A stretch of 64,000 nucleotides of DNA from JAWKUK01 sp041398605 (GTDB lineage Bacteria > Planctomycetota > UBA1135 > GCA-002686595). Below are positions 51,619-60,911 of the stretch, in pieces (the first letter of the stretch is position 1; every line of letters begins with the position of its first letter). Under the pieces are notes generated by a model that worked only from the letters and a program-made list of their open reading frames with translations, was not told where the DNA came from and did no database searches. The stretch covers positions 62,001 through 126,000 of the forward strand of contig JAWKUK010000007.1 of the NCBI GenBank assembly GCA_041398605.1. The letters are read 5' to 3'. Both the position numbers and the translations under genes were made by a program.

Positions 51619-53952
51619 CTACGGCGCGCTGTGGAGCGCGCTCCAGTGGGCCACCGTCGCCGCATCATCCCGCGGTAGGGTGAGCCCGACGCTGCACCAG
51701 CCTGCGCCGTCGAGGCCCGCGGTCGCAGCGTCCGCGAAGTCGGCGACGGTCCGTCCCGCTACAACGACGGCGCACCGGGCGCCGCTGCGCAGCACCTCGA
51801 CTTGCATCGGCGCGTCCGCGCGCCAGCCCTCGAGCTGGTCCAGGCGCAGCTCGTGCTCGCCGACGGTCAGCGTCGCCTCCGCGGCGGTCACGTCGCAGCG
51901 GACGCCGACTGCAGCGCCGAAGGGCGCCACCCACTCGCGCCGGCCCGGGACGAGCTCTTCGCCCGCGAGCAGCAGCGGCACGTCCGCCGACCACGCGTGC
52001 TGCCCGAGCTCGACGAGGCGCGCGTTGCGCCAGCGCATCGCGATATCGGGGTCGCCGCCGTGGACCTGGAACGCGAGCGAGCCCGAGAGGTCCATCGCGT
52101 CCAAGTGGTCCGCCGTCTGTACGCCGTTGACCCACGCGCGGATGTGGGGGCCGACACATTCGACGCGATAGTGGTTCCAAGCGTCCGCGCGGAACGCCGC
52201 GCGGGCGACGTCGTCGCCGACGAGGTTATCGAGCCAACCGCGGCGACCCTCCTCGTAGAGCCCGCCGGACCACGCGCGCTCGGACGGATCGACCTCGATC
52301 TGGTACCCCGCCATCTTCCCGTCCGTGACGTGGCTGCGGACCTGCAGGCCGGAGTTCCCGAGCGCGTCGAAGCGCAGGTCGACGTCGAAGATGAAGTCCG
52401 CGTACTCGCGCTCGGACACGAGGAAGCTCTGGCGTTGCTTGGGGCCGAAGTGCCCGTGGAGCTCACCGTCGACGCGTGTGTACACGGCGTCGCCGATGCG
52501 CGACCAACCCGCGAGGTCCGCGCCGGGCAGCACGTCGCTGCCGCGCTCATCGAGCGCGCTGAGGTCGCGTATGCGGATGCCGCGGAACCAAACCTCGTCG
52601 CCGTGGTCCTGCAGCGCGATGTGCCCGCGCGCGGCCTTGCCGAACTGGTCGTTGTCCTTGAACTTGCTGGCTGCGCGGCGGCGCTCGAAGTCTTCATCGC
52701 CGATCGTGGCCGCGACGGTGCGCGCGCCGTTCAACCAGTGCTCGACGTGCGCGCCGCGCACGACGATGCGCGAGCGGTTGAACGAGCCCCACGGCGCGAG
52801 CTGCGGCGCTTCGCACGGATACAGGTCGTACAGGCTGCCTGCGCGGTGCTGCGGCGCCTCCTCGGCGGCGCCGTCCAACAACTGGTACTCCGGCGCGACG
52901 ATGCCGCCGGCGCCCTCCGGGACGCGGTACTTGACGCCCGAGTTGCCGGCGATCGTCGTCTTCCACTCGAACTCGAGCTCGAAGTCCGCGTAGGTCACGG
53001 CGCTGACGAGGTCATGCGAGCCTGCGCCCGCCGGCAGGACGATGCAATCGCCGCGCTGCTCCCAGCGCGACGCGCGCGCGGGGTCGCGCGGCTTCCACAG
53101 CGCCATGTCCATCAGTGAGCGCCAGCCAGCGACCTTGTCTGTCGGCGAGAGCGCGATGGTCAGCTCGTCGCTCACTGTGCCCGTCGCAGCCCACTCCGTC
53201 CCGCGCACGAGGAGGCCGCGGAACTGCGGGTCGCGGTGCGAGGCTTGGGACGTCGGCGAGTTCGTCCAGACGTGCCCGAGCGGCGTGTGGAACACGCGGG
53301 CCCCGCGCCAGTCCTTGACGATGATCATCGGCTCGTTTGCGCCAGTGCCGCCCGTCGCGGGGTCGGAGAACGCTGAGCCGAGCACGCGGCGCTCGACGCC
53401 CTGGGTGTTGACGAGCTTGTGATAGAGCTCGTCCGGGTGCTTGATGATCGACGGCAGCGTCCGCGTGATCGGATGGTCGCGGTCGATGACGTCGATGTCG
53501 AACGGGTGGAAGGAGCCGTGGCCCGTGCCGTCGCGCCAGAGGTCCCCGACGAGCTCCTCGTACTCCACCCAGCCCGGGAACGCGTTGTCGGCCGCGTGCA
53601 CAACGACGACGCCAACGTGGTCGTCTGCGACGGCGGAGAGGAAGCGCGCCTCGGCCGCGTCGCCCCAGCGCGGGCCGTTGTAGTCCAGCACGAACGCGGA
53701 GTAGCGCGCAAGGTCCTCGGTCTCGGCGAGCGTCTTCGCGGGCTCGTAGGTGACCTCGACCTCGAAGCGCCCGCTCTGCTCGAGGATCTGCACGAGCGAG
53801 GGCGTCGTCCAGCGCCAGTCGTGGTTGTTCGCGCCTGAGACGACGAGCAGGCGCGGGAGCTGTCGCTCGGCCTTCGCGAGCGGGGCCTGCACCGAGGCCG
53901 CGTTCGAACAAGCGAGCAGGAAGAGGGTCGTGGTCGAGAGGATGCGCCGCAT
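51619..53952 (-). CDS. Lipoprotein with ThuA-like and two DUF1080 (3-keto-disaccharide hydrolase-like) domains
   Basis: 777 residues from ATG 53952. The signal peptide ends LFLLACS, a good lipobox. Residues ~30-245 are a ThuA-like class I glutamine amidotransferase-like fold (RLLVVSGANNHDWRWTTPSLVQ, HVGVVVVHAADNAFPGW). Two concanavalin-like DUF1080 domains follow (~285-470 with IAGNSGVKYRVPEGAGG and EYQLLDG; ~485-650 with DALGNSGLQVRSH and GYQIEVDP). The C-terminal ~120 residues are an extra beta domain. The combination is common in Planctomycetes/Verrucomicrobia and linked to 3-keto-sugar breakdown outside the cytoplasm. Substrate not determined. Confidence 0.9.
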   Translation of the reverse strand: MRRILSTTTLFLLACSNAASVQAPLAKAERQLPRLLVVSGANNHDWRWTTPSLVQILEQSGRFEVEVTYEPAKTLAETEDLARYSAFVLDYNGPRWGDAAEARFLSAVADDHVGVVVVHAADNAFPGWVEYEELVGDLWRDGTGHGSFHPFDIDVIDRDHPITRTLPSIIKHPDELYHKLVNTQGVERRVLGSAFSDPATGGTGANEPMIIVKDWRGARVFHTPLGHVWTNSPTSQASHRDPQFRGLLVRGTEWAATGTVSDELTIALSPTDKVAGWRSLMDMALWKPRDPARASRWEQRGDCIVLPAGAGSHDLVSAVTYADFELEFEWKTTIAGNSGVKYRVPEGAGGIVAPEYQLLDGAAEEAPQHRAGSLYDLYPCEAPQLAPWGSFNRSRIVVRGAHVEHWLNGARTVAATIGDEDFERRRAASKFKDNDQFGKAARGHIALQDHGDEVWFRGIRIRDLSALDERGSDVLPGADLAGWSRIGDAVYTRVDGELHGHFGPKQRQSFLVSEREYADFIFDVDLRFDALGNSGLQVRSHVTDGKMAGYQIEVDPSERAWSGGLYEEGRRGWLDNLVGDDVARAAFRADAWNHYRVECVGPHIRAWVNGVQTADHLDAMDLSGSLAFQVHGGDPDIAMRWRNARLVELGQHAWSADVPLLLAGEELVPGRREWVAPFGAAVGVRCDVTAAEATLTVGEHELRLDQLEGWRADAPMQVEVLRSGARCAVVVAGRTVADFADAATAGLDGAGWCSVGLTLPRDDAATVAHWSALHSAP

Positions 53953-53983
53953 CCCTCTATCTTGCCGTTTCCTGCCGCGGGCC

Positions 53984-54027
53984 GGGTGCGCTGCGAGGGT
54001 TAGGCAGCCCACCCTCGCAGCGCACCC
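53984..54027. terminator. 17-bp perfect terminator hairpin
   Basis: GGGTGCGCTGCGAGGGT and ACCCTCGCAGCGCACCC pair perfectly around a 10-nt loop, just after the end (54040) of the minus-strand gene and before the lipoprotein gene. It should end transcription of the 54948-54040 gene. Confidence 0.75.
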
Positions 54028-54039
54028 TCTGCGCAGAGG

Positions 54040-54948
54040 TCACTGGAACTGGATCTGCACCGCGTCGGTGAAGTTCGACGTCGCGTTCCCGCCGCTCGTA
54101 TCGCGGTGCCAAGCCTGGAAGTTCCACGTCCCGCCGGCAGTGATCGAAACAAAGCCATTGGGCTGCGGCGTTTGGGTGAGGTCCAGCGCCAAGCTGAACG
54201 AGCCCGTCGCGCCCGTGTTCTGGATCTGGCCCGCGCCGACATAGCGCCCGATCGCGCCACCGAGGCACAGCACGCCCTGGCTCCCGCCCGGCTGCGCGAC
54301 CGAGCCTTGGGTCATGCTCGTCAGGAAGAACCCGAACGCCTGGTTCGGCAGGTCCAGGGCCGTCAGCGTCACGTCATTGTCCGCAGCGGTCTCGCTGCCG
54401 GTCGCCTCGATGACGCCCGCCGAACCGGTGGAGTTCGGCACCGCGGGGCCGCAGTAGGAGCTGCCGAGCGTCCCGCCCGGGATCGTGTACGTGAAGTCGT
54501 CGACGCCGTGCACGTTGACGGCGGAGATGTAGCGCAGGCTGTCGACGAGGCCGGTATAGCCCGATCCGAGCCACACCGCCGGGCCGCCCGTGTTCGGCGA
54601 CAAGACCGCGGACGTCGCGACGACCTGGCCCTGGTACGACATCTCCCAAGAGAACGGCAGCGCGCTGACGACGTTCGCGCCGTCGAAGACGACGTCCTGG
54701 CCGAACACGATGCTGCGCTGGAGGCCGACCGAGAGGATCTTCACCGTGCCGCTCGCGGCAGGGTAGTTCGGGTCGACGAGGCCGCTGCTGGCCCAGCTGC
54801 CCCAGTCCGCGACGCCGCCGTAACCGGCGGGCATCGGCGCGAGGCCCGACGGCAGGCCCTCGAAGTCGAGGACAACGGTCTGGGCGGCGGAGGAGGTTGC
54901 GAGCGCGAGCGCGCTGAGGGCGGTCGCGAGGAGAGTCGTGGTGCGCAT
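54040..54948 (-). CDS. Secreted protein with C-terminal NSTG/GETW domain
   Basis: 302 residues. Signal peptide MRTTTLLATALSALALATSSAAQ. Residues ~24-160 are a single beta-rich domain (VVLDFEGLPSGLAPMPAGYGG, VFDGANVVSALPFSWEMSYQG, DSLRYISAVNVHGVDDFTY), like a choice-of-anchor domain. Residues ~165-302 are the NSTG/GETW domain (SSYCGPAVPNSTG, GGSQGVLCLGGAIGRYVG, GGTWNFQAWHRD, terminal VQIQFQ). It is one of the smallest members, which makes it a convenient reference for the shared domain. Confidence 0.88.
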   Translation of the reverse strand: MRTTTLLATALSALALATSSAAQTVVLDFEGLPSGLAPMPAGYGGVADWGSWASSGLVDPNYPAASGTVKILSVGLQRSIVFGQDVVFDGANVVSALPFSWEMSYQGQVVATSAVLSPNTGGPAVWLGSGYTGLVDSLRYISAVNVHGVDDFTYTIPGGTLGSSYCGPAVPNSTGSAGVIEATGSETAADNDVTLTALDLPNQAFGFFLTSMTQGSVAQPGGSQGVLCLGGAIGRYVGAGQIQNTGATGSFSLALDLTQTPQPNGFVSITAGGTWNFQAWHRDTSGGNATSNFTDAVQIQFQ

Positions 54949-54992
54949 GGCGCCACCATAACCGCTCCCGCGACCTTACGCGCCCAAACGTC

Positions 54993-55814
54993 TCAATGGC
55001 GCGAAGCGCCCCGCGCTTCGGGCAAGCGCAGCGCCTCGCCGGGCTTCACGACGTGCAATACGACGCCTTGCGCGGCCTGGTGCTCGCCGGGCTCGGCCGC
55101 GGTGACTCGCGCGCCGCGCGCGTCGAAGACCGTGACCTGCCCGCGCCCCATCACAGTGAACGCGCGTCCGTCGACGAGCGCCGCCGTCCCTTCCGAGATC
55201 CCGATTCCGATCAGGTCCGGGTGGTCGAGCACGGCAGTGAGCAGGCGCGACAAGCGCTCGCGCTCGACGAAGTGCTGGTCGACGATCGCCCACGGGATGG
55301 CGCCGAGGCCTTCGAGCGCCTCCATCGCGCCGCCGCGCAGCGCGCCCGGGTCCGGCTTGCCGCTGATCATGACCCGCGAGAGCACCGCGGCCCCGGCGCT
55401 CGTGCCGCCGACGATCGCCCCGCCCGCGTGGGCGCTGCGCACGGCCTCGACGAGCCCGGCCGCGCCGAGCCGCTCCATCAGACGCGTCTGGTCGCCGCCG
55501 GGCATCCAGATCACGTTGGCGTCGGCGATGCGCGCGGCGGCGTCGGGCGCCGCGAGGTCCGAGAGCACGCTCGCGGCGCCGGCGCCCTGCTCGAGCCAGA
55601 GCGCCGCGCTCGCCTGGCCATCGTTGACCTCGGACGCTTGCGGGAGGACGAGCACACGCGCGCCCGCGCCGCCCGCGAGCGCCGCGACGTGCGCGATCAC
55701 TTCGGGCGGCGTCCCGCCGCCGCCCACGGCGACGACGAGGCCCGAGCGCGCGCGCTCTGCCCCAGGGGCAGCGCACGCCGCGAGCGACAACACCAAGCCA
55801 AGGAAGGGCTTCAT
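54993..55814 (-). CDS. Cyanophycinase-like S51-family peptidase (lipoprotein)
   Basis: 273 residues. The leader MKPFLGLVLSLAACAAPG has a lipobox-like LAAC. The fold matches S51 peptidases: VVAVGGGG at the start, IWMPGGDQTRLMERL, the nucleophile Ser139 in GGTSAGAAVLS and VDQHFVERERLSRLL (179-192), which is typical of cyanophycinase. Family enzymes cut beta-Asp-Arg units of cyanophycin; exported lipoprotein forms exist and may act on other peptides. The next gene upstream ends at 55825, 10 bp away, so it is likely co-transcribed with the dehydrogenase-like and cytochrome genes. Confidence 0.88.
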   Translation of the reverse strand: MKPFLGLVLSLAACAAPGAERARSGLVVAVGGGGTPPEVIAHVAALAGGAGARVLVLPQASEVNDGQASAALWLEQGAGAASVLSDLAAPDAAARIADANVIWMPGGDQTRLMERLGAAGLVEAVRSAHAGGAIVGGTSAGAAVLSRVMISGKPDPGALRGGAMEALEGLGAIPWAIVDQHFVERERLSRLLTAVLDHPDLIGIGISEGTAALVDGRAFTVMGRGQVTVFDARGARVTAAEPGEHQAAQGVVLHVVKPGEALRLPEARGASRH

Positions 55815-55824
55815 CGCACGAAGG

Positions 55825-58491
55825 TCAGCGCGCGACCGCGAAGTCTCGGAAGCGGATCACCGTGCCGTCGTGGTCGACGCGCAGCGCCAGCGTGTCGCTG
55901 TCGAGCGCGCTCGCGGGGCCGCGCCAGCGGTTCACCTCGACGCCGGCCATCAGGACCCGCGCGAGGACCCCGTCGCCGTCCCGCCGGACATCGACCTCGA
56001 GGTCGATCCATGTGTCGGCCGACGCGAGCTCCGTCGCGACCTTCGCAGCGCCGTCGCCCGAGCCGAGCGAGCCCGTCAAGGCCCCGTCGGGGAACGTCGC
56101 GTTCACCCGCGTCGGGACCCCGACGACGCCCGCGTCCTCATTGCGCGCCAAGACGACGAGGGCGCCCGCGCCCTTGTCATTCACCTTGACCCGCGCGCGC
56201 ATGGACAGGCCGTCCGCGCCGGAGGCGAGCGGCAGGGTCAGGTACCCGAGCGAGCCGCGCCCGACGATCTCATCGCCCTCGAGCTCCCATTGCGCATCGC
56301 CGCGAGACTCCCACGAGTCCCATGTGTCGCGCGCGCTCAGGCGCGTCCAGGTCCTCGCATCGGCGGGGCGATCGAGCGGCTTCACCTGCACGTTGCGGAT
56401 CGCGACCGGGACGTGCGTGCCCTGGACGACCAAGGCGCCGCGCGCGACCTCGTCCGTGAACGCGCTCCCGTACGTCGGCCCGGGCAGCTCGACCGACTCT
56501 TGCACCAGCGTGTCATTGAGGAGGACCCGCTCGAAGCGCGCGTTGGCGATCTTTCGGCCCTCGGAGTCAAAGCGAGGCGCGGTGAACCAGACGTCGACCT
56601 TCTGCCACTCGCCGGGCCCGGTGTACGCGAGCTCCTTCGGCGCAGCGCCCGCGAAGCCGTCGCCGGGATAGACGCCGCCGCAGGCCTTGGCGTCACGCGC
56701 CGAGATGTCAGCCAGTTGGACCTCGTAACGACCTTGCAGGTAGACGCCCGAGTCTCCGCCTTGCGGCAGCATGCACTCCAAGTGGACGTGCACGTCGCCG
56801 AACGCGCCCTTGCTCGTGAACGGGCCGCCAGCGCCGGCATCATTGACGAGCGCGCCATTTCCCGCGCCGATCCGGAAGCGGGTCGGGTCGTCCGAGTCGA
56901 GGGTCGCCGACACGAGGCGCCAGCCCGGCGCGTCGAACTGCCCGAGCGCGTCGCCCCAGGAGAGGTGCAGCACGCCCTCGTCCTGCGCGCCCTTCGACGG
57001 CGGCGGCGGCACGATCTTCGCCACGAGCGCGTTGGTCAACGGGCCGCTCGGCAGCTGGTTGACGGTGTACGCGACCTCCGAGTGCAAGAGCTGCGAGCCG
57101 TCGTCGGCGACGCAGCCATCGAGCGTGATGCGCGCGACCATCGCGGGCAGGAGGCCATCGGTGCGCACGACGAGGCGCTTGCGATCGGCGGAGAGCTCCA
57201 GCGTCTGGAGCGCGAGCTCCGTCGTGTGCCGCTCCGGCGAGCCATACTCCCACCAATAGTCGTAGTCGTACTGCACGAGGCGCGCGGCGGGCTGCCAGCC
57301 CTCCGCGACCGGGCGCGTGAACGTCAGCTCGAAGCCGTAGTTCCCCGCGCCGTCGACCTCGTCGAGCAGGTGCATCGAGTGCACTTCGAGCGGCGTCCGC
57401 CCCGTCCAGCGCACGCGCGCGACGCCGTCCGCCGGCGCCTTGCCGCCCCAGCCGCGGTTCGTGAGGCCGCACATGATCGAGCCGTCGGGCGCCTCGTCGA
57501 CGCGCACGACGGAGCCGATGTCTTCGCGCATCGGCACGACCCAGCCCTGCAGCACGCCCTGGACCTCCTCGAAGCCGGCGCGCAGCAGCATGCCGTTCGT
57601 GAGCTCGGCGACGACGTACTGGCCCGGGTAGAGCTGGCCGAGGCCGTGCGGGTCCGAGCTCGTGATCTCGAACAGGTTGCCCGTCGAGCGCGACCACTTG
57701 TAGGGGATCCAGATCGCCGCGGGCTGGCGCCCCGTGTAGGCACGCGCGGGCGGGATCTCGTCGCTCGCGCTGAGGCCGTTCGTGCGGTACTCATCGGTCC
57801 ACACGAGGCTCTTCGGGTGCCCGTAGAACGCGCCCTCTTTCAGCAAGTAGATCGGCGAGGACGCGCACCAGTCGCCCTGGTTGTCCGTGACGAACACGCG
57901 GCCGTGGGTGTCCTCGTAGAGGCCGCACGGGCTGCGGAAGCCGCTGGCGATCGGCTCGACGACGCCGTCGGGCTTGATGCGCATGACCCAGCCGCGGTAC
58001 GGCACGGTCGAGCGCCCGTGCCACCACTCGGGGTCGCCGAACGACACGTTGAGCGAGATGTACCAGTTGCCGGCGGCGTCGCGCGGCAGGCCGAAGGCGA
58101 ACTCGTGGTAGTGGCCCGAGACGCCCCAGCTGTCGGCGACGGTGTCGACGGCGTCGCAGCGCCCGTCACCGTCGACGTCGCGCAGGCGCGAGAGCTCGCC
58201 GCGCTGCAGGACATACGTGTCGCCGTCGACGACGCGCAGGCCGAGGCCCTCCCAGAGGCCTTCGCTGAAGAGCGAGAAGCGTGAGTCCTTCGTGTCCGCC
58301 GCGAGCGGGTCGTCGAGGCGCCAGACCTGGCCGCGGCGCGTGCTGAGCATCAGCGCGCCGTCGGCGGTGAAGTCCATGCCGCCGACCTCGAGGACCGCCC
58401 CTTGCGGCGGCTGATAGCGTTGCAGCGCGTACGCGTCGGCCTCGGTCATCACCGGGCCGCCGGCCTGCAGGAGGAGAGCGCAGAGGATCAT
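55825..58491 (-). CDS. Sugar-dehydrogenase-like propeller with DUF1080-type domains
   Basis: 888 residues; short leader MILCALLLQAGGPV. Residues ~30-400 form a PQQ/sugar-dehydrogenase-like propeller (VGGMDFTADGALMLSTRRGQVWRL, YHEFAFGLPRDAAGNWYISLN, GLYEDTHGRVFVTDNQGDW, VVRVDEAPDGSIMCGLTNRGWGG). Residues ~530-700 are a DUF1080-type concanavalin fold (DVHVHLECMLPQGGDSGVYLQG, NVQVKPLDRP), and a second such fold fills ~700-888 (SMRARVKVNDKGAGALVVLAR). Its start overlaps the cytochrome c gene's stop (ATGA, 58488-58491). The pair probably oxidises or cleaves a sugar derivative in the periplasm and passes electrons to the cytochrome. Confidence 0.88.
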   Translation of the reverse strand: MILCALLLQAGGPVMTEADAYALQRYQPPQGAVLEVGGMDFTADGALMLSTRRGQVWRLDDPLAADTKDSRFSLFSEGLWEGLGLRVVDGDTYVLQRGELSRLRDVDGDGRCDAVDTVADSWGVSGHYHEFAFGLPRDAAGNWYISLNVSFGDPEWWHGRSTVPYRGWVMRIKPDGVVEPIASGFRSPCGLYEDTHGRVFVTDNQGDWCASSPIYLLKEGAFYGHPKSLVWTDEYRTNGLSASDEIPPARAYTGRQPAAIWIPYKWSRSTGNLFEITSSDPHGLGQLYPGQYVVAELTNGMLLRAGFEEVQGVLQGWVVPMREDIGSVVRVDEAPDGSIMCGLTNRGWGGKAPADGVARVRWTGRTPLEVHSMHLLDEVDGAGNYGFELTFTRPVAEGWQPAARLVQYDYDYWWEYGSPERHTTELALQTLELSADRKRLVVRTDGLLPAMVARITLDGCVADDGSQLLHSEVAYTVNQLPSGPLTNALVAKIVPPPPSKGAQDEGVLHLSWGDALGQFDAPGWRLVSATLDSDDPTRFRIGAGNGALVNDAGAGGPFTSKGAFGDVHVHLECMLPQGGDSGVYLQGRYEVQLADISARDAKACGGVYPGDGFAGAAPKELAYTGPGEWQKVDVWFTAPRFDSEGRKIANARFERVLLNDTLVQESVELPGPTYGSAFTDEVARGALVVQGTHVPVAIRNVQVKPLDRPADARTWTRLSARDTWDSWESRGDAQWELEGDEIVGRGSLGYLTLPLASGADGLSMRARVKVNDKGAGALVVLARNEDAGVVGVPTRVNATFPDGALTGSLGSGDGAAKVATELASADTWIDLEVDVRRDGDGVLARVLMAGVEVNRWRGPASALDSDTLALRVDHDGTVIRFRDFAVAR

Positions 58492-59582
58492 CGGGCGACC
58501 TCCAGAGCGAGGGCGGCGCGTTCGAGCGCCTGGGACCAGCGGGGAGCGTGGATGAACGTGGCGGTCATGCCGTTACCGTCTGCGCGGGAGACTTGGAAGA
58601 GGCCGTCGGTGACGCGGCGGGCGTGCATGACGCTGCCGTCGGCGCCGCGGAACGCGGCCTCGAGGCGGGCGTCCTTCGGCGCCGCCAAGAGCTGTGCGCG
58701 GAGCGCGTCGGCCTCGCCGCGCGCGGACGGCGCGACGCTGAGCGCGAGCGTGCGCACGGGCACCGGCCCTTGCGCGGTCGCCGCGATGCGCACAGTCTCG
58801 TCGAGGGCGCCGACGTTCGCGCTCGCGTCGTCGATGAGCGCGGTGCGGATCAGCACGGCCTCGCCCTTGATCTCGGTGCCGCGCAGCGCGCGCCGCACGC
58901 CGTGCTGCGCGAGCGCGCGCGCGTCGAGCGTCACGACGCCCAACGGGCGCAGCTCGATGCCGCCGCGGTCGCCCCAGTCCCTGCGATCGACGAACTCGCC
59001 TTGGCGCACCGCGCGCAGTTGCACATCGTCGGCGCGGTACTCGAACGTCGTGCCGCTCGGGAGGCCGATCAAGAGCCCGCGCGGGACGCGCTGGTCGCCC
59101 TCGCCGAGCGCCGGCAGCATGCCGCGCACGACCGCGGGGCGGTCCTCGACGCGCAGGACGCTCGCGCCGGGCTCGACGACTGTGCCTGGCGGGCCGAGCG
59201 CGATCGCGAAGTCCGCGAGCGCGTCGCGTTGGGCGGCGGTCAGGACCTCATCGGGGAAGGCGGGCATCGGCGTGCCAGGGATGCCGTGCCGGATCGAGCG
59301 CACGATGGCGCCGCGTGTATTGCCGTACGAGAAGCCGCCGTCGAGGAAGCTGCGCGCTTGGCGGTCGAGCTCGGTCCAGCCCTTGCCGTCGCCTTTTTCG
59401 CCGTGGCACTTCGCGCAGTGCTCCATGAAGAGCGCGCGAGTGTCGCCTGGGCCGTCGACGGCTCCGTCTCGGAGCGGCGTGACGGCGGGCCTCGTCGATG
59501 TGAGGCCTGTGGGGGAGGGGGACGGGCCGCCAGGGGCGGCGACGAGCGCTGTGAGGCACAGCGCGAGAGTCGAGAAGGTCAT
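58488..59582 (-). CDS. Cytochrome c protein paired with the dehydrogenase-like protein
   Basis: 364 residues from ATG 59582 (MTFSTLALCLTALVAAPGG, signal peptide). A class I cytochrome c domain carries CAKCH at residues 56-60, with HGEKGDGKGW and a distal Met in IPGTPMPAFPDE. The C-terminal ~220 residues are an unassigned beta-rich region that may dock to the partner. It overlaps the start of the sugar-dehydrogenase-like gene by 4 bp, so translation is coupled. It is the likely electron acceptor of that protein. Confidence 0.88.
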   Translation of the reverse strand: MTFSTLALCLTALVAAPGGPSPSPTGLTSTRPAVTPLRDGAVDGPGDTRALFMEHCAKCHGEKGDGKGWTELDRQARSFLDGGFSYGNTRGAIVRSIRHGIPGTPMPAFPDEVLTAAQRDALADFAIALGPPGTVVEPGASVLRVEDRPAVVRGMLPALGEGDQRVPRGLLIGLPSGTTFEYRADDVQLRAVRQGEFVDRRDWGDRGGIELRPLGVVTLDARALAQHGVRRALRGTEIKGEAVLIRTALIDDASANVGALDETVRIAATAQGPVPVRTLALSVAPSARGEADALRAQLLAAPKDARLEAAFRGADGSVMHARRVTDGLFQVSRADGNGMTATFIHAPRWSQALERAALALEVAR

Positions 59583-59759
59583 CGGTTTCGCAGGGGGGAT
59601 CGACACACAGGCTACCAGCGCTCGGTTTCTGTGTCGGCGCTGAGATTTCCCTCAAGGAGCGGCGACTTCGCGTCGATCGCATCCACGGATGATCCCGGCG
59701 GTTCCCATGCCCACCCCCGCGGGGGAGCACGGGCAGAACAGCGCGGATTCTCCGAACCC

Positions 59760-60074
59760 ATGACGTTCCAGCCCCAACCCGACGAGCCTGCGCGCCGCGA
59801 TCCGAGCGCCCGCGACGTCGTCGCGCCGCTCGCGCGCGCCAGGGAGCTGCAACTTGCGGGGCACTACGTCGCGGCGGAGGCCCGCTATCGGGCGGTCCTC
59901 AAGCTCGACCCTTACCAGCCGCAGGCGTTGCTGCACCTCGCCTTGCTCGTCTGGTCGCTCGGGCGGCCGGTCGAGGCGCTGCGCCATTTGCGCTTGGCGC
60001 TCGAGGCCGACCCGGACCTCCCGACCGCGCGCGAGCACCTGTCGACGTTGCTCCGTGCCCTCGGTCGTGCCTGA
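59760..60074 (+). CDS. Small TPR protein
   Basis: 104 residues from ATG 59760. Three tetratricopeptide-like helix pairs: ARELQLAGHYVAAEARYRAVLKLDP, YQPQALLHLALLVWSLGRPVEALRHL and RLALEADPDLPTAREHLSTLLRALGRA. There is no signal peptide, so it is cytoplasmic. It is isolated between divergent/convergent neighbours and likely mediates a protein contact. It ends 45 bp before a strong bidirectional hairpin. Confidence 0.8.
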   Translation: MTFQPQPDEPARRDPSARDVVAPLARARELQLAGHYVAAEARYRAVLKLDPYQPQALLHLALLVWSLGRPVEALRHLRLALEADPDLPTAREHLSTLLRALGRA

Positions 60075-60119
60075 GGCCAGCGCGGCACAGGGTTGAATGG
60101 GCCGAGGGGTTGAATGGGC

Positions 60120-60157
60120 CGAGGGCGCGCATGGGCGGCAGCCCACACGCGCCCTCG
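60120..60157. terminator. Two-part bidirectional hairpin
   Basis: Outer arms CGAGGGCGCG / CGCGCCCTCG and inner arms TGGGC / GCCCA around GGCA, between the convergent TPR gene and the truncated LamG-type gene. It is preceded by two copies of GGTTGAATGGGCCGAGG (60091-60124). Confidence 0.7.
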
Positions 60158-60192
60158 CGTGATTCCATGCGACGAGTCGCCGTCGAGGACGC

Positions 60193-60860
60193 TTAGTTGA
60201 ACAAGAGGTTGAGCGCGTTCGAGAAGTTCGAAGTCGCCATGCCGCCGACTGCGTCGCGATACCACGCTTGATAGTTCCAGGTGTCGCCGGCGAGGACGGT
60301 CACAAAGCCTGTCGGCGTCGGCGTTTGGGTCAGGTTCAGATCGAGCGAGAACTCGCCCAGCGTGCCTGAGTTCTTGATCTGCCCCGGACCGACATAACGC
60401 CCGATCGAGCCGCTCAGGCAGAGCGTGCCTTGGCTGCCGCCAGGCGTCGGGATCGCGCCCTGCGTGCGGCTCGTCAGGAAGAAGCCGAACGAATTGTTCG
60501 GGAGCGAGGTCGCCATCAGGGTCAGGTCATTCATCGCCGCGGTGCGGCTCCCGCTGGCAGAGATCTCGGCCGGTTGACCCGTCGAGTTGGCCACGGCGGG
60601 CGAGCAGTACGTCGTGCCCAAGTTGCCGGACGTGTACGCCGCGCGGTGCGCGTCGATCTCCGCGAGGCTCAGGCGCGCTTCATACACCGCGACGCCACGC
60701 ACGAGGCCGAGGGCCATGATGTCGTAGTTGCCGTTGATCGGGTCGTGGATCTGCCCGATGCCCTGGACGCCTTGCAGCACCGGCGCATAAGGCACCGTGC
60801 CGAAGCTGACGCCGTCCACGAAGAGCTCGGTCGTGCCAACGTTCGGGTCCGCGACGAACA
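60193..60860 (-). pseudogene. LamG-type secreted protein with NSTG/GETW domain, 5' part lost at the IS element
   Basis: The remaining ~222 residues begin inside a LamG fold (VMFVADPNVGTTELFVDGV, IGQIHDPINGNYDIMAL, EARLSLAEIDAHRAAY) and end in a complete NSTG/GETW domain (TTYCSPAVANSTG, GGSQGTLCLSGSIGRYVG, GDTWNYQAWYRD, terminal LNLLFN). The signal peptide and first half are missing. Coding sequence runs straight into the left end of the IS3 element near 60861, and the missing half is not present on the other side. It is a paralogue of the intact gene at 46495. Confidence 0.85.
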
Positions 60861-60911
60861 TGACCTTGCCCGGGCAGATCGGACACCCCAACCGGCGCGA
60901 CTTGCGCCAGG

